From assembly GCA_002633005.1 (NCBI GenBank), contig NMRA01000006.1:1198442-1262441 (forward strand): a DNA stretch of 64,000 bases, given 5' to 3'. This document shows positions 21,114 to 49,275 of this stretch, piece after piece. Source of the stretch: Phoronis australis. Its lineage: Eukaryota; Phoronida; Phoronidae. The number at the start of each line of letters is the position of its first letter. Position 1 is the stretch's first letter. A program made the position numbers and the translations under genes. Below the pieces are notes generated by a model that did no database searches, had not been told where the DNA came from, and saw nothing but the letters and a program-made list of their open reading frames with translations.

Positions 21114-21883
21114 AGTCTGCACAGACCCACGAGATTGGTTCCGTGACGTCAGCTTGTGAGGCCCGGGAAGGAGGCACAGAACAGTTCTCACAGGGGTTTG
21201 CCTGTCAGAACACACGTCAATGCACTCTTCACCCTTTCTTCACTTTGTCCAAAACTACATGCAAATAAGGAAATGTTTTGAGTCATTTCACATCACAAGC
21301 CCTACAGATGAGCACAGAAACTTTATTCTCTCTTGTATTTTTGACCCATTCACTCCCAGTGGAAACCAAGCCGAACTAAGAAAAATGAGGGCAAAAAAAT
21401 GCAAAATCGGCACTTTTCACCCCAAAATCACCACTTTCTTGCCGATGCTCGACTAAAGCCAACATTAGATTCCGAAAGCAAATTTCCTACCGATTCCAAA
21501 AATGTGGTCCAAAAGTACTGTCAACCAACTAGTTTTTTTTGCAAATCTGGCTTGTTTGAGGGCTACCTGAAATCGCGGCCAATTTCTCAGTTGCTACACA
21601 GCAATGCACAACTGCAACAGGGGGCCACCATCTTGAAGAAGAGTGCAGCTACAGCCGAGAAACTGGCCTTTTTTCATTCCCAGCATGTTCACAAATACAA
21701 AAAAAAAAAAACATTCACTTGGCCTACACACAATACCTAATTGAAAAATGTCCCCAAGCCTGGCCTAGCCCTAGATTTTAACATTTTGGCAGTGCAAATT
21801 GGCCGCGGCCACAACCTAACTATTCAGCTCCACCAGAGACCGTAGAGAGGTCTTAGCGTCTTTGGTGCCACCGAACCAGGTTA
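21114..21883. mobile_element. 770-bp insertion in copy B with a 10-bp target duplication
   Basis: The sequence aaactgaaat flanks the insert on both sides (21104-21113 and 21884-21893) and occurs once at the empty site in copy A (about 16192-16201). The insert begins agtctgcacaga and ends ccgaaccaggtta. It has no convincing inverted termini, no poly(A) end and no recognisable protein. A duplication of 9-10 bp would suit a Mutator-like element, but the class is open. Confidence 0.65.
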
Positions 21884-22308
21884 AAACTGAAATTGGTAAT
21901 TAGGAGAGTAGCGCCTCCTCTAGGATACTACGCAAGAAAATGTTGGAGTTGCGAATCTGTTGTCTATAATCTGTGCTGCAACACGCACTACATGTATCAG
22001 GATTACTGATTTTCACTTTCTGAAGAAATGGGTTCATTTCTAAACTTCTATCAAAAGTCCTACACTGCAACCAATGTAATGAGCCATCCACAATAAATTT
22101 CAAAGCTGCACAATAGATGTTTGCCCATTTTCTGAAAATGCTTGTCTTCACAATTCGGATAGGATGTTGGAGTAATTAGTTTATCATATTTTTCGTAATT
22201 GTCACTGCATCCTGATTTTTGCTGAAGAATCTAATTGTATCAAACGGCACTAAAGGTCCAATTAATGTATAAAGATGTGTAATTAAGGATGAATGTCTGA
22301 CTAAAGTC

Positions 22309-22571
22309 TGTGACGGGACGTTAGTAACTGTACGTTTATTGTTATGCTTATTTAGTTGTTATTGTTCATTTATTCTTATGCTAATGTGTTTGTTGCGTCT
22401 CAATGTGCCTTTGTTACGTGGGCTAGCGACAGGCTTCAGAGAAGGGTGTGTTTCCTTCTTTTTTGGCAACTATGGATTGAGCGCATGTAATTTCGAACTG
22501 AACTGTAATGTACATGTATGTGTCAGGTGAAATACACTTTTTGGTGTTCTTTGGAGATTTTAGTTGTTACA
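22309..22571 (+). repeat. solo-LTR-like segment in copy B
   Basis: Counterpart of 16632-16925, with tgtgacgggacg at the start and gttgttaca at the end. It lacks about 30 bp present in copy A. Same caveats: no target duplication. Confidence 0.3.
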
Positions 22572-24329
22572 CTTCTTTACAACAACTTTTAGGGATACAA
22601 ATTATAAAATCTCTGTATTTATAGGGGAACATTACACTTAATTAGTTGAATAATTGATTAAGTAGTCAATTCATTATTGCACTCTAGCATTTTTCGCGTT
22701 GAGACAACACTCTTAGTTTTTAGAAATAAAAAAAAATAATCTGTTATTATCTATGAAATAAATTTTTATCTTTTGCAACTGGTATAAACATACACCGTCA
22801 GTAAGTGATGAAGGGCTTTCTAATGATATAACTTTTATGCAGATCGTTTGACAACCCCGCCATAGGTGGTGGGCAAAACCTGGGAATGCGGGCATCGTCT
22901 TCGCAATAATGTGGTTAGACCATCTTCACTGCGACCAGCCGTACACCCTTTGACACAACAGTGTGCGCTCTTGATTGAAGAACAGGCTTGTTGGATCCAA
23001 TTAGACAGCAGCGTTACAGTGAACTGGTTAGTAACAACAAATTTATTTTGCAACATGGTGCATATATAGTGGCTGTTATACAAATATGCTACTTCAACGC
23101 CGGTTATGTGTTTTTATGCAACCCACCACAATATGACCAGTTCCAAAAAACAAAAAAATAAATAGGCATCAAAGACCGGCATTGTGCTAACACTTGCAGA
23201 GTGCCCAACAAATATCACTGAAAGGCACGTGAAGGGAATCTGGTAAACAGCAACAGCTAATCAAATTGCAATGATCAATACTTTGACAAACAAACATTAT
23301 GTGGAAACAAATTCGGATAATTTACACGACTGCAAAGAATTGAAACAATGCAGTGGCCAAACTTATAAATACTCTTGCGGAGTTACTAAACCTAGCATGC
23401 CCATATTGAAAAGTGCTGTGGCGGATGTTTAAACCTAATGGTCAATCAAAAAGTATTATGCCCTTTACTATCACCGTGCAGGCACACCTACAGCTCAGTC
23501 TACTAGCCCAGGATCATGATCGGTGGATGGTCGAATTTTGATTTGTACCGCTACGTGCGCAGCAGTTCTCATGCCGAACAAAACTTCAGGCCGCACGTGC
23601 CGCGAGCCGCTACTCATTCCTGTTCAACTGTGATTGATAACATGATCATAGATTTAGCAGGCCGGCCAAAATATTTATGCTCTGTTTTCAAGCTTGTAAA
23701 GTCACAGGTATTAAACCGTTGACTCTGTTTCTTCCTTAGTCATAATCTCCTCCAGATTGATACGTCTTCATGGTTTTCAGTTTTCCAACTTCTTTTCATC
23801 TACTGAGGAAATATATATCAGTGACGTCAGAGTGTGAGCCCTGAGAACCAAGACCTGAAACGGGCCTTCACTAAAAGAGCTCCGGCGTTACCGTAGTAAC
23901 TGGTTTCCAAGTACCATTTTGTTCACATATGATGTTCTTTAGACAAATCGTTTTAATGTAGAAGGTGCACCCAGTAAAGATAGTCAAAAATGGTTCATTC
24001 TGTGTCAAGAAATCGCTGTGTATTTGCATTGTATTTATTTATTATAGTGACAAGTACAATTCAAACAGTTATAGGTATAAAATTCGTAAGAAGAATAGAT
24101 AAGTACTAAGTATTAGTCATTAAACACAAATCACCGTAAATGCGACGGTTTCTAAGTTCAAAAGTAGACTTGATATATTTTTCGAATTACTTAGGGATGT
24201 ACTGAAACAGCAGTTTTAACGTAACTATAATCTTCTGAAATCTGAAAAGTTCGGGACTTGAAGTGAAACATTATATATAGAATAAAGCACCGTGAGTTAT
24301 AAAGAGAACAATCAAACACAAAATGTAGC

Positions 24330-24975
24330 TCATCCTACGGAATCAGTATCACAGTGACAATCATCAAAGTCTTTCACTGTGTTTACATAACGACCTGTTT
24401 CCAAGTGCAATGGGAGATTTCCTGGTCTAAACTGAGGCAAAAGAGATCGCCAGGAACTACGAGATAAATTAAGCTTCACAGACGGTTCAGTTAAACACCC
24501 CTGCTCAAATATAATGGAGGTTCTTAACTTGGGTTTTATTACAACAGATTCAGCCCAGACATGTTTTGAGTATTCAGATAGTTTTTTTTTTCTAGCATCT
24601 ACTATGTTACAAGTAGTCAAATTTTGAAAACAGGATTGCATGCCAATTACGTATTTTTGATACTGTCTATCCAACCATTTCTATGCAACAAAGTACTGCC
24701 TTTTTCAATTACCAATCACCACCCGTGGTCACCAATTTGTTCCAAAGACGCAACACATTCAAATTAATAAATCTGTTTCCGATAGAGTCCCACCTCATGT
24801 CACCACTAACAGCATGAGTGTCTGTACGGGTTTACCCCTAAATAAAAACGCATAGCTCTGTTTTGAAAATTTTCATCATTACCAAAACTTTCGTAACCCC
24901 AGATAGATGACTCGTAATAAAAAATTGGTGCCACACACGAGTTAAATAATGTTTTAAATGTTTCGAATCTTAGAT
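24330..24975 (-). pseudogene. non-LTR retrotransposon (LINE) remnant, C-terminal part of the RT protein
   Basis: Reading the minus strand from about 24960, the peptide FNSCVAPIFYYESSIWGYE matches the segment after the RT palm (xSCVxPxLxYGxEIWG). It is followed after frame changes by VSGDMRWDSIG and LRLWNKL. The frame 24674-24330 then gives KPKLRT and LSRSSWRSLLPQFRPG, then LPLHLETGRYVN, the conserved C-terminal block of many LINE polymerases, followed by a Cys-x-Cys remnant. Frameshifts and stops show it is dead. RT catalytic motifs and the endonuclease are not present. Confidence 0.75.
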
Positions 24976-25339
24976 TCTTGTTAACAAGGAATATATGTCG
25001 AGCATATCTTCCCTAACGCTCTACCTGAAGCTTGAGGATAACTCGCATTCAAATTTAAATGACCTACGTGTTCACTCACACATGCGAGCTTGGTGGTGAG
25101 AAATGAAACTAACTGTGTGTTTACTACTGTTTTTCATGACGTCACCATCAAGAGCTTAGTACTCTTGGAGAAAACATTATTTTTTACTAGATTATTCTTT
25201 AACCTTACAATAACATGCTTGAATCGATTTTTTATTTAAATAATAGTTGAGAAATATATTTTTTACATGTTTTTGGAGAAATTCTGAAATATTGTAAAAG
25301 GAAATTATGAAGCACCGTGCTTAGTTTACTACGTCATCA

Positions 25340-25370
25340 CACGTGTACTCAAATATTCAGCCATCTTCCG
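25340..25370 (+). promoter_or_regulatory. putative VCP promoter elements
   Basis: About 70-100 bp before the VCP start codon lie an E-box palindrome CACGTG (25340-25345) and gccatcttccg (25360-25370). The latter, read on the other strand, combines ETS (CGGAAG) and YY1 (AAGATGGC) cores, a pairing common near start sites of housekeeping genes. Assignment is by motif only. Confidence 0.35.
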
Positions 25371-25437
25371 ACTATTCAAGTCTGCTTTTCCTTCTTATCC
25401 GTTATTTTTCAAAAAATTGGAAACAGTACGTAAAGAT

Positions 25438-41995
<16,558 letters not shown>

Positions 41996-42642
41996 ACGCT
42001 CCCTCATTGACTGAGCTGTGTTCTGTGCAACTGTCTAGTGTGCTGGTTGGGATAAACTATGGAGTCTCTGAAGCTTGGTGAAGAAGCGTGATGCTAACAT
42101 GTTGTGTATAACACATCCAGTTGTTAGTTGTATGGTGATGAGAACAGCCACCGTCGCAAGTGAAACAATGTTGTATATAAATATTGGTAATGTATGGTTA
42201 GATTATATTATATACATGTATGTATTATGTATTCATACCTTCTGTTTGCATATCTTCAGTTCTGTTAATTTATAAATCACAGCTCTTCATCATTTATATG
42301 TAAGTACCAAGATGAGACAGCCATGTGGACCACTGAAAGTCTACCATTCTTCTTCTTAAGTGTCAGCATGCACGTACACAGTACATGGAGTTCCAGTTAC
42401 TGACATAATCCACTATTGTGTAAAAATGATTTCTCCTACGTGTCCTGTAAAATAGCGGCATTTTATTTGTCTTCTACTGATTGGTAGTTGTATTCTAACG
42501 GGCATTCTGTGTACTTACTTACAAGTGATCAGCCAACCGTTGGACGATATTCAGAAGCACAGTGACATAAATATTCATGTTTACGGAATCCCTGTTTCAA
42601 AATCTTTGTTAACGAATGTTTGTTGAATACATAGATAATAAA
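41996..42642 (+). other. VCP: VCP 3' UTR with poly(A) signal
   Basis: AT-rich untranslated sequence follows TAG (41993-41995), ending with a canonical AATAAA at 42637-42642. No competing canonical signal was noticed closer to the stop. Confidence 0.7.
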
Positions 42643-43596
42643 GATTGATTTAACTTTATAGTGATGTTTTTGTGTCGTTACTCCTTAGTTTAGTCGACAT
42701 CTACTGAAGTTCATTTATTTGTTCCTTATAGATGGTTCAAAGCATACAATATCTGAAGTTTACATTCATTATCTGTCTGAGATTAGTTCTTTTGGTATCA
42801 GTAGTAAGATATGTCTTACCAATCTGGCCTGGGCAAGGAGGTGGGGCTTTTCAGTATCTTTTGGGGAAGAGCATTCACAGATGATACATAGAGATAGATT
42901 TCACTGAAACTTGACAATGAAGTTTGGTATGTGACAACAGTGTGTTGCACAAGTCGATTTGTGCAAATTTGACGATTGCACCACTCCCTAGCAGCCATTC
43001 CATTTTGGCGATGATGGCAGCTGGCTCCTGGTACAGAGCAGATTGTGTGTCTATCTTCTTATCCATCATACCAAGTGCTTGTTCCTTCCGAAGAGAAGTA
43101 GAACAGAACAGCCAATTGCCATGCCAAGTGCTGTGTCACTTTCTGTGGTAAGAGTTGCGAAAACTGTTCTTATTCAAACTTTTGGGTTTAATGTTAGTTT
43201 TAAAAGGGGAGGTACCAACTCTTTTCTGTCAATTCTGATTGTTGCAGCTCTCCTGGTCAAATTGTAGAAACTTTGTACCTTACATGAAACTGATGGGCAC
43301 CCTTAGGAGCATGGCATTTGAAGTGTACTGCGGGTGAATCGTAGGTTTGCGTTGTTCTTTTTAGTTCTATTGTCAGTTTGAAGGGTACTAAACAGAAGGT
43401 ACAAGTGGATGAATTACACAAAATATATAGAAACTTGGAAGTGTGGTCTAATCTTTGAACTCGAAATTGAACTCTAAATTATTTTGGACATCAGTTCTAC
43501 TTTTGTAGGAACTCTATTCTATCCTCCAGTGCATAATGGCGTATGTATATAACTGGCTAATATTAGTTTACTCTGGGTTACCCCGGCATTAAGGCT
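42643..43596. other. intergenic, no gene recognised
   Basis: Only short, domain-free open frames are present between the VCP poly(A) signal and the repeat at 43597. Confidence 0.45.
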
Positions 43597-43735
43597 AAAA
43601 GTTCGAGTCAGGACTGGAAATTTCAAGTTCTTACTCGAATTTGTAGCTCGCTTATAAGTGCAAATTAGAACGTGAATTATCAAAAACAACCTCGAGCTCC
43701 ATTTCAAGTACAAAAATTAGATCCGGTTCCTGATC
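43597..43735. mobile_element. partial copy of the ctcgagt-rich MITE family
   Basis: Direct-orientation similarity to 44818-45040: ttactcgaatttgtagctcg against ttactcgagtttgtagcacg, and further on tttcaagtacaaaaattaga against tttcgagtacaaagattaga. Confidence 0.5.
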
Positions 43736-44646
43736 ATTTCAGATATTGGGTTAAAATGCATGCTGTAGCTCCTTTAATTCGCAGTTTTTCGTTGAGGTGT
43801 TCACATCAACAAAGCTCGTTTAGATTCTCAGTAGTTTAGGAAACTTGAAGTTGTGTTATTCAACCAAAAGATGTCTCTGCGTCAGTCTGTTTCGGGAAAA
43901 CCGAGACAACTCTGAAAGGGGAGATAATACTCAGGGTCGGTGACCACATCCACTTGTCTGTTTGACATCTGGTATAGCCGTGTGTCGTTGTTTATAAAAC
44001 AACTCCGACTCAATCTGGGAACTCTTTATAAATTGCTCCTAATGGGAGATTGTTTGTCAACCACGTTGCCCATTAAAGCTAACATATTTGCACTAAAATG
44101 CTCTTTATCTGACACGTTTTGATTTCAAGCCTGTCGTGTTTTTGGAAGCAATGGTTTTGCTCCAATTAAAGAAATTATATTTTATTAGTTTTGTGCAAAC
44201 GCTGTAGTTATGAGATTCCCTAACTTGCAAATTGTTTTGGCCTACACAGTGGCAGTGAGGAAGAGATAGTAATAAGATCACAAGTATTTATCGAGATATA
44301 TTGGTTTGTTGTCGAAAATTATTACACTCAGTAAATTAAGAACGAAGTATAGTTATCTTTAAATAATATTCTTTGAAATTTTATTCATATTTTTTCTGTG
44401 TTCGGTGAAACCATTTTACAACGTGAACCAAAATTAATAGAAATTCCACCTTGACCGACTACAAAAAAGTTAACCAGTTCCATTGAAATTCTGCAATTTC
44501 TCGTGTCAAGTCGCGTGCCATCAGCGTAAGGTAACTGAAATTTTCTTGTAAAGCGGTCTCTCAAATTATGTTGGTAGGCTTAAATTTGCCTTCGTTCCAA
44601 TGGTTATCGCCGCCATTATCGAGATAACAAATGAAAATGCTTGTCA

Positions 44647-45042
44647 GGTCAGGGCCCGGTCTTCAATCTTTTTTCTCGAAATTAGGTTTGGCATTTTCTA
44701 TTCTACTTTTGGACAACTCAAGATAAGTGTCTATTATTCTATTCTCGAGTACACAATAACTTACGTAGATAATTTATTGCCCTTAGTTCACAGTTTGTAA
44801 ACCCAATATTAAAGCAATAAGTTTGAGTTTGAACTCGAAATTTCGAGTTTTTACTCGAGTTTGTAGCACGAATATAAGAGTCTTCAAGGGCAAACTTGAA
44901 CTAGAAACTCCTATGCATAAACTATAATGTATTCGAGCACAGTCTGATAACCAATTATCTTAAGTTCGCACAAAAGGAGCAGAGAAATTGCCAAAAATAG
45001 TTTCGAGTTCATTTCGAGTACAAAGATTAGAGACTGGGCCCA
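44647..45042. mobile_element. foldback MITE with gggccc termini
   Basis: The left end gggcccggtcttcaatcttt and the reverse complement of the right end, gggcccagtctctaatcttt, are inverted repeats that continue (ctcgaaat) for about 30 bp. Looser pairing extends further in. It is about 396 bp and non-coding. No clear target duplication is seen. Confidence 0.6.
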
Positions 45043-48000
45043 GGAGTCGAAAACAATACCGAGTTTCATTGCGGGCAAGTCACTGCAAAAATCTAGAAAA
45101 CGAAGAACGATAATTTTATTCTCCGATAGACCAATATCTGTCACTTGTGAAAATATTTAACTGTTTATCAAGATCTATCAATATTCATGAAATGACAGCT
45201 GATTGAAAACAAAAAATTGTGAAGTTGATCATGTTTTAGCAGTCTAAAATCACGGACACGAAAATGTAACGCCTGCCAAAGTTTCTCACACTTCTTTAGT
45301 CACGTGCTTTTCATCAGTGGTTTAACTAAATGTGTGCTCGGCATTTGAGGTGTATCAATGGCAACTGTAGTGCAAATATTGAAAAATGGTAACTTTGACC
45401 AGTGACCTTTCACAAAAATGAATTGGCACACGGAATATAGTTGGTAAATTCCAACTACTTCATTGTAATTTCCCCATTTGCTTTTCTGGAGTCTGTCAGG
45501 TTAAATACTATACGGTATAGATCTGTTAGTACTCACGCATTTCGGAATTAGACAACCGGAAATCCACCCAAATAGGAAACAATAATCCTCGCTGCTCAAA
45601 ACTCAAGTGGGCACATATAGATCTTGCTTTTTTACAGTGACAACAACAATTCTGAGAAAGACGTGGTATAAGGTTAGAATCGAATTTTTATACCTGCGCT
45701 GCAAAGTCTGTTTAACCGAGTCAAGGATTACATTATCAGCTGTTAGTGAAATTGTTTTTGAAAATTCACACCCTTTTCGAATCCTGAATCCATGTTTGTG
45801 TATTTTCTATCAATGGCATATTCGCTTTCTTTCTTGTTCACGTTCAAAGATCATTGGCGAGCTGAGGTCAAGGATGACATGGTCCCTGTTCAATGTAAAA
45901 GGTCACCTCCTCCCGTCAGGCGGTGACGATTGCCTCCAACTGTAGCGTCCCGTAGCTAGCAACGTTGTGCTTATCACTCCTCCCCCCATCATGTAATGGC
46001 AGGATGTTGATGTCAGTAGCGATGCCGCTATCCTCATCAACAGTGACAGCAGATTATGTAAAACTGGCTCAGACTGGTACACGGTGTCATACAAGATAGC
46101 AGTAAATGACAGCGGTCTTGGACAGTGACACTGTCGTTCGAAACTTTGATAAAACATCTGCCCCATTTGCGTGCCGACAAAAGTTTCATCATTTGAGTTT
46201 CCTATTCGCCTGACGCTGAATAGATGTTAACCTTTGAGGAGCTGAGCTAACTACATGTAGACATGGATTTGCGAGGAATGCGTTTAACTTTGTCGAACTG
46301 CGTTTATGGTGATTTTGTCACGTAAGCGTGATATATTCTACATAACGTTTGGTACAGCAAGTGGCGCTTCTTATTGACTGCTCCTCCTCCGCTTTAATTT
46401 TTACTAATTTATGTATAATGAGTCTGTATTGTAAGACAGCCCCTCATTTTGGCCTGGGGGCAAAGTTGCTCTGATTTCTTTCCTTTCCACGCACGCCTTA
46501 GCTCAAGTTTCAGACAAGCTGGCTTCGACCATTAGGGAGATGTCACTCAGACAGAGTTCGACATCTCCAGCACATGACATCTGGGCATGGCATGCAGTAC
46601 AACACATTTGTGACGCGTTTGACTTTTCACACGTGTAACTAGGAAATTCCTGAAGTTTTAATCGAACCCGTAAAGGTTAATTAATATAGGTTACTATAAA
46701 ACTCAAGGAGTGTTCTGCACTTAGAAATTCAAAAACTAGTTAAAATTAATGAATGAAAATATGGTATATTTTATAAGTCCTTCAAGAATAAAACTTTCTA
46801 AGACAAAATATCCTTGATCGTTGCTTGTGCAGAAAGGCAGTTTGAAATAAAAACAATTCCTTTGTTGAAATATTAGCACAAACTAAGAACAAAGTGTCTC
46901 TGCTTTCAATATCTTCAAAATTGGCCTGTTTGAATAATTTTAATGTTAATTGAGATTAAAAATAATTTAGTCTGTTGATAGTTTCACATCTAAAAATTAA
47001 TGGGAAGTGCTGATACATTGAATGAAACTAGTTAATCTTGGGAGTTTTCTTATTCTGTCTTCAAGTCGGTTAGCCTGTTACATTAATATGCCTATTTACT
47101 TTGTTGGGTGTTTTAAAGTTTGTTAAATGGAATATCTTTAATTATTCGCCCTTAAAGAATGCTGTGGGAGTTACAGGGTCACTATCAGGTCCGCCTGAAT
47201 AATACTTCATAATTACTGTTTTTAAACAATAACATTTTTCGTGTAGTTACTGTTATGAAGATTGTGTGATGGTTCTGTTTCAGCCAACTCCACACGGCTA
47301 TGTTATTTAGAACATCGTTCTTTTTTGGCTTTATAATCTCTCGCGTTACTTTTGTGGTCTACGAGAATTTCTCAAAGAACAAAAGTATGTCTACGAGGAA
47401 AATTTCGGGGATTATCGCACTATTAGTTAAACACGAGTCACCGTGCACTGTAACCCATTAAACAGCACCAATGATGTAACCACGTGGCTGGGGGGGAGGG
47501 GGGTGTTGTAAACTGTCCTTGTGAACGCCCCCGGTCCACTGACAGAGGACAAGTTCATGTGGTCACCACTCGAGTCAACCTTGCTCCGTAAATAAGCAAT
47601 TTCTCGCTTGAATACTTGTGTGGTTCCCCAGTGTGTGCCAGCTCCGACGTATTCTTATTATAAAATCGCTGTCAGGTGAGTATCCGATTAGAAAATTTGT
47701 CCGTCAGTAAACCATGCAAATGTTGAGCAATTAACGGCTAATACCACACACACAAATCTGAGCAGTTACTCAAGTTTCGCGTTTATTTCGGCCATAAAAT
47801 CTTGGTCGTGTTTTGAAATACTAGTTTTTAGCCGATTTCCACTTTCAAAACTGTGAATGTTTTCGCGAGAGTTTCTTTTACAGCCATCGAGTATTTTGAG
47901 AAGTCGACATTTAGATCTGACTTTCTGTTGTATTTAGACCTAAATGTTATTTAAACAGCTAACGACTGTTCTAATGCGATGACTTGAAGCATCCAGCATT

Positions 48001-48763
48001 TGTGTTTAAAAGGTCCAACAGGCGACACGAAGCAGAACCTAAACAGTTGAACTGGGTGGTCTTCTTGTTGTTGTTTACATTCAAGGCTAAAATGCCAAAT
48101 TTCGATAAAGACGATAATGGCGATGGTTTTATTTGCCCTTTACAAACTTTCTCAAAACAGGATATATTTAGTAAAGTGGATTTTTTTAAATTACACACAA
48201 CGCGATGAAGTAAATATTGTGGATAGCCTAGTGAATAATGCAAGGACCGGCGCAACTCGTGAACAGGACGCTGTCGCTGTCAGTCGACGTCAGCCAGCAA
48301 ATAGGTTTTGAATGCAATAAAAACGATAGTTTTATTTTTGTATTCGACATGATAGCTTTCTTTATCATTAACATTTTAATGGCAATTTGATTCGCTGAAA
48401 TGGTACTTTATTTTTAATCCACAATTCGAAACCTAAACGCCATACTGTTCTAGTATGTGTGCTTAGAGCTGAATGGATTCAAGGCATATTTTGATTTGCA
48501 GGGACATTGACTAAAATGAGTCCACAAAATTTTGATTTAAAAGAGCATTATCATCTTTTATACTAGAAAAACGCATTTTTGGATTGGATAGAGTTTCAAG
48601 TCATTAGCTTAAAACTAGCCACAAAAATTCCGTTTTATTTTTTTGTTTTTGTGACAAATCGACAATTCTCGCCGTTGTCTGCCAGATTTTCGGCGATATC
48701 AAGGCCGATGCCTTTATTAATAAATGTGCTGAAGATACTCCGTCATTTTAACTGGTACTGTTT
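45043..48763. other. intergenic, no gene recognised
   Basis: Mostly AT-rich sequence. A 112-codon frame (45607-45945) and an 87-codon minus frame (45903-46166) have no recognisable domain. A run of G lies near 47489-47505. An exact GLI consensus nonamer TGGGTGGTC sits at 48053-48061, which may be chance. Confidence 0.4.
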
Positions 48764-48826
48764 TGCTCAGCAGCAGGGCGTTCGGTTGCTCATGCGAAGG
48801 TTGTGGGTTCGATTTCGTGCAACTGC
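48764..48826 (+). pseudogene. tRNA-Met-like sequence (degenerate)
   Basis: Box order and text resemble elongator tRNA-Met: GCTCAGCAGCAGGGCG in the D-arm region, CTCAT in the anticodon region (CAT at 48791-48793), then GAAGGTTGTGGGTTCGA with a near-perfect B box (GGTTCGATTTC, 48806-48816). The acceptor and anticodon stems do not pair, so it is a pseudogene or a SINE head. Confidence 0.5.
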
Positions 48827-49007
48827 AAATTTCTGTAAAATTTCTATTCTCTCGCCCAGAATGTCCATTTGTATGGTGGTTGCATATTTGCTAAATAAAT
48901 TAAAGTATTAATTTTTGTTAAACAAATTATTCAGAACAGGAAAAGGACATCAGACTGCAGAATGCCAGATAGCGCAGGTGTGCGTGAACTAATTATTTTT
49001 TCACAAT

Positions 49008-49078
49008 CTCACCTTCACGGTCTCCCAAGTGCGCTGTAACAATCTCTCCTTCACGGTCTTGCAAGTGCGCGGTTACAA
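49008..49078. repeat. 35-36-bp tandem duplication
   Basis: Two neighbouring copies of aatctcaccttcacggtct + cccaagtgcgctgtaac and a variant (ctccttcacggtcttgcaag). Confidence 0.75.
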
Positions 49079-49202
49079 CTACGAGGCAGTGATGGCAATG
49101 GAAGTGCCGTTCATGACTGAACTACTTAGAAGCTAATGTTTTGGGAAATAGTGTATTTTTATTGACATGTCAAAGACATTTTGTGACTTTTTAGTGGCAA
49201 AC

Positions 49203-49275
49203 AAGGGCCCGAAGTATTATCTCTGTACTCGAAACTCGACTCGAGTTTGAATTCAGATAATAGGCGCTGAGCCAA
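49203..49275. mobile_element. short relic of the gggccc/ctcgagt MITE family
   Basis: gggcccgaagtattatctct followed by gtactcgaaactcgactcga is similar to the end of the element at 44647-45042. Confidence 0.4.

Larger units (their letters stand above)
19662..23883. repeat. large direct duplication, copy B
   Basis: Collinear partner of 14312-18279. Copy-B-specific features are a 780-bp insertion at 21114-21893 (one target-duplication copy included), a hairpin at 20719-20769, and loss of the copy-A-only segments. An 83-codon minus-strand frame (21900-22151, and 16210-16461 in copy A) is kept in both but has no recognisable domain, and such retention is expected at this low divergence. Confidence 0.8.

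Noticed and set aside
48053-48061. Exact GLI nonamer TGGGTGGTC as a Patched enhancer
   Set aside because: A given nonamer is expected about 0.5 times per 64 kb on both strands. It is 12 kb from the first secure exon and no clustering supports it.
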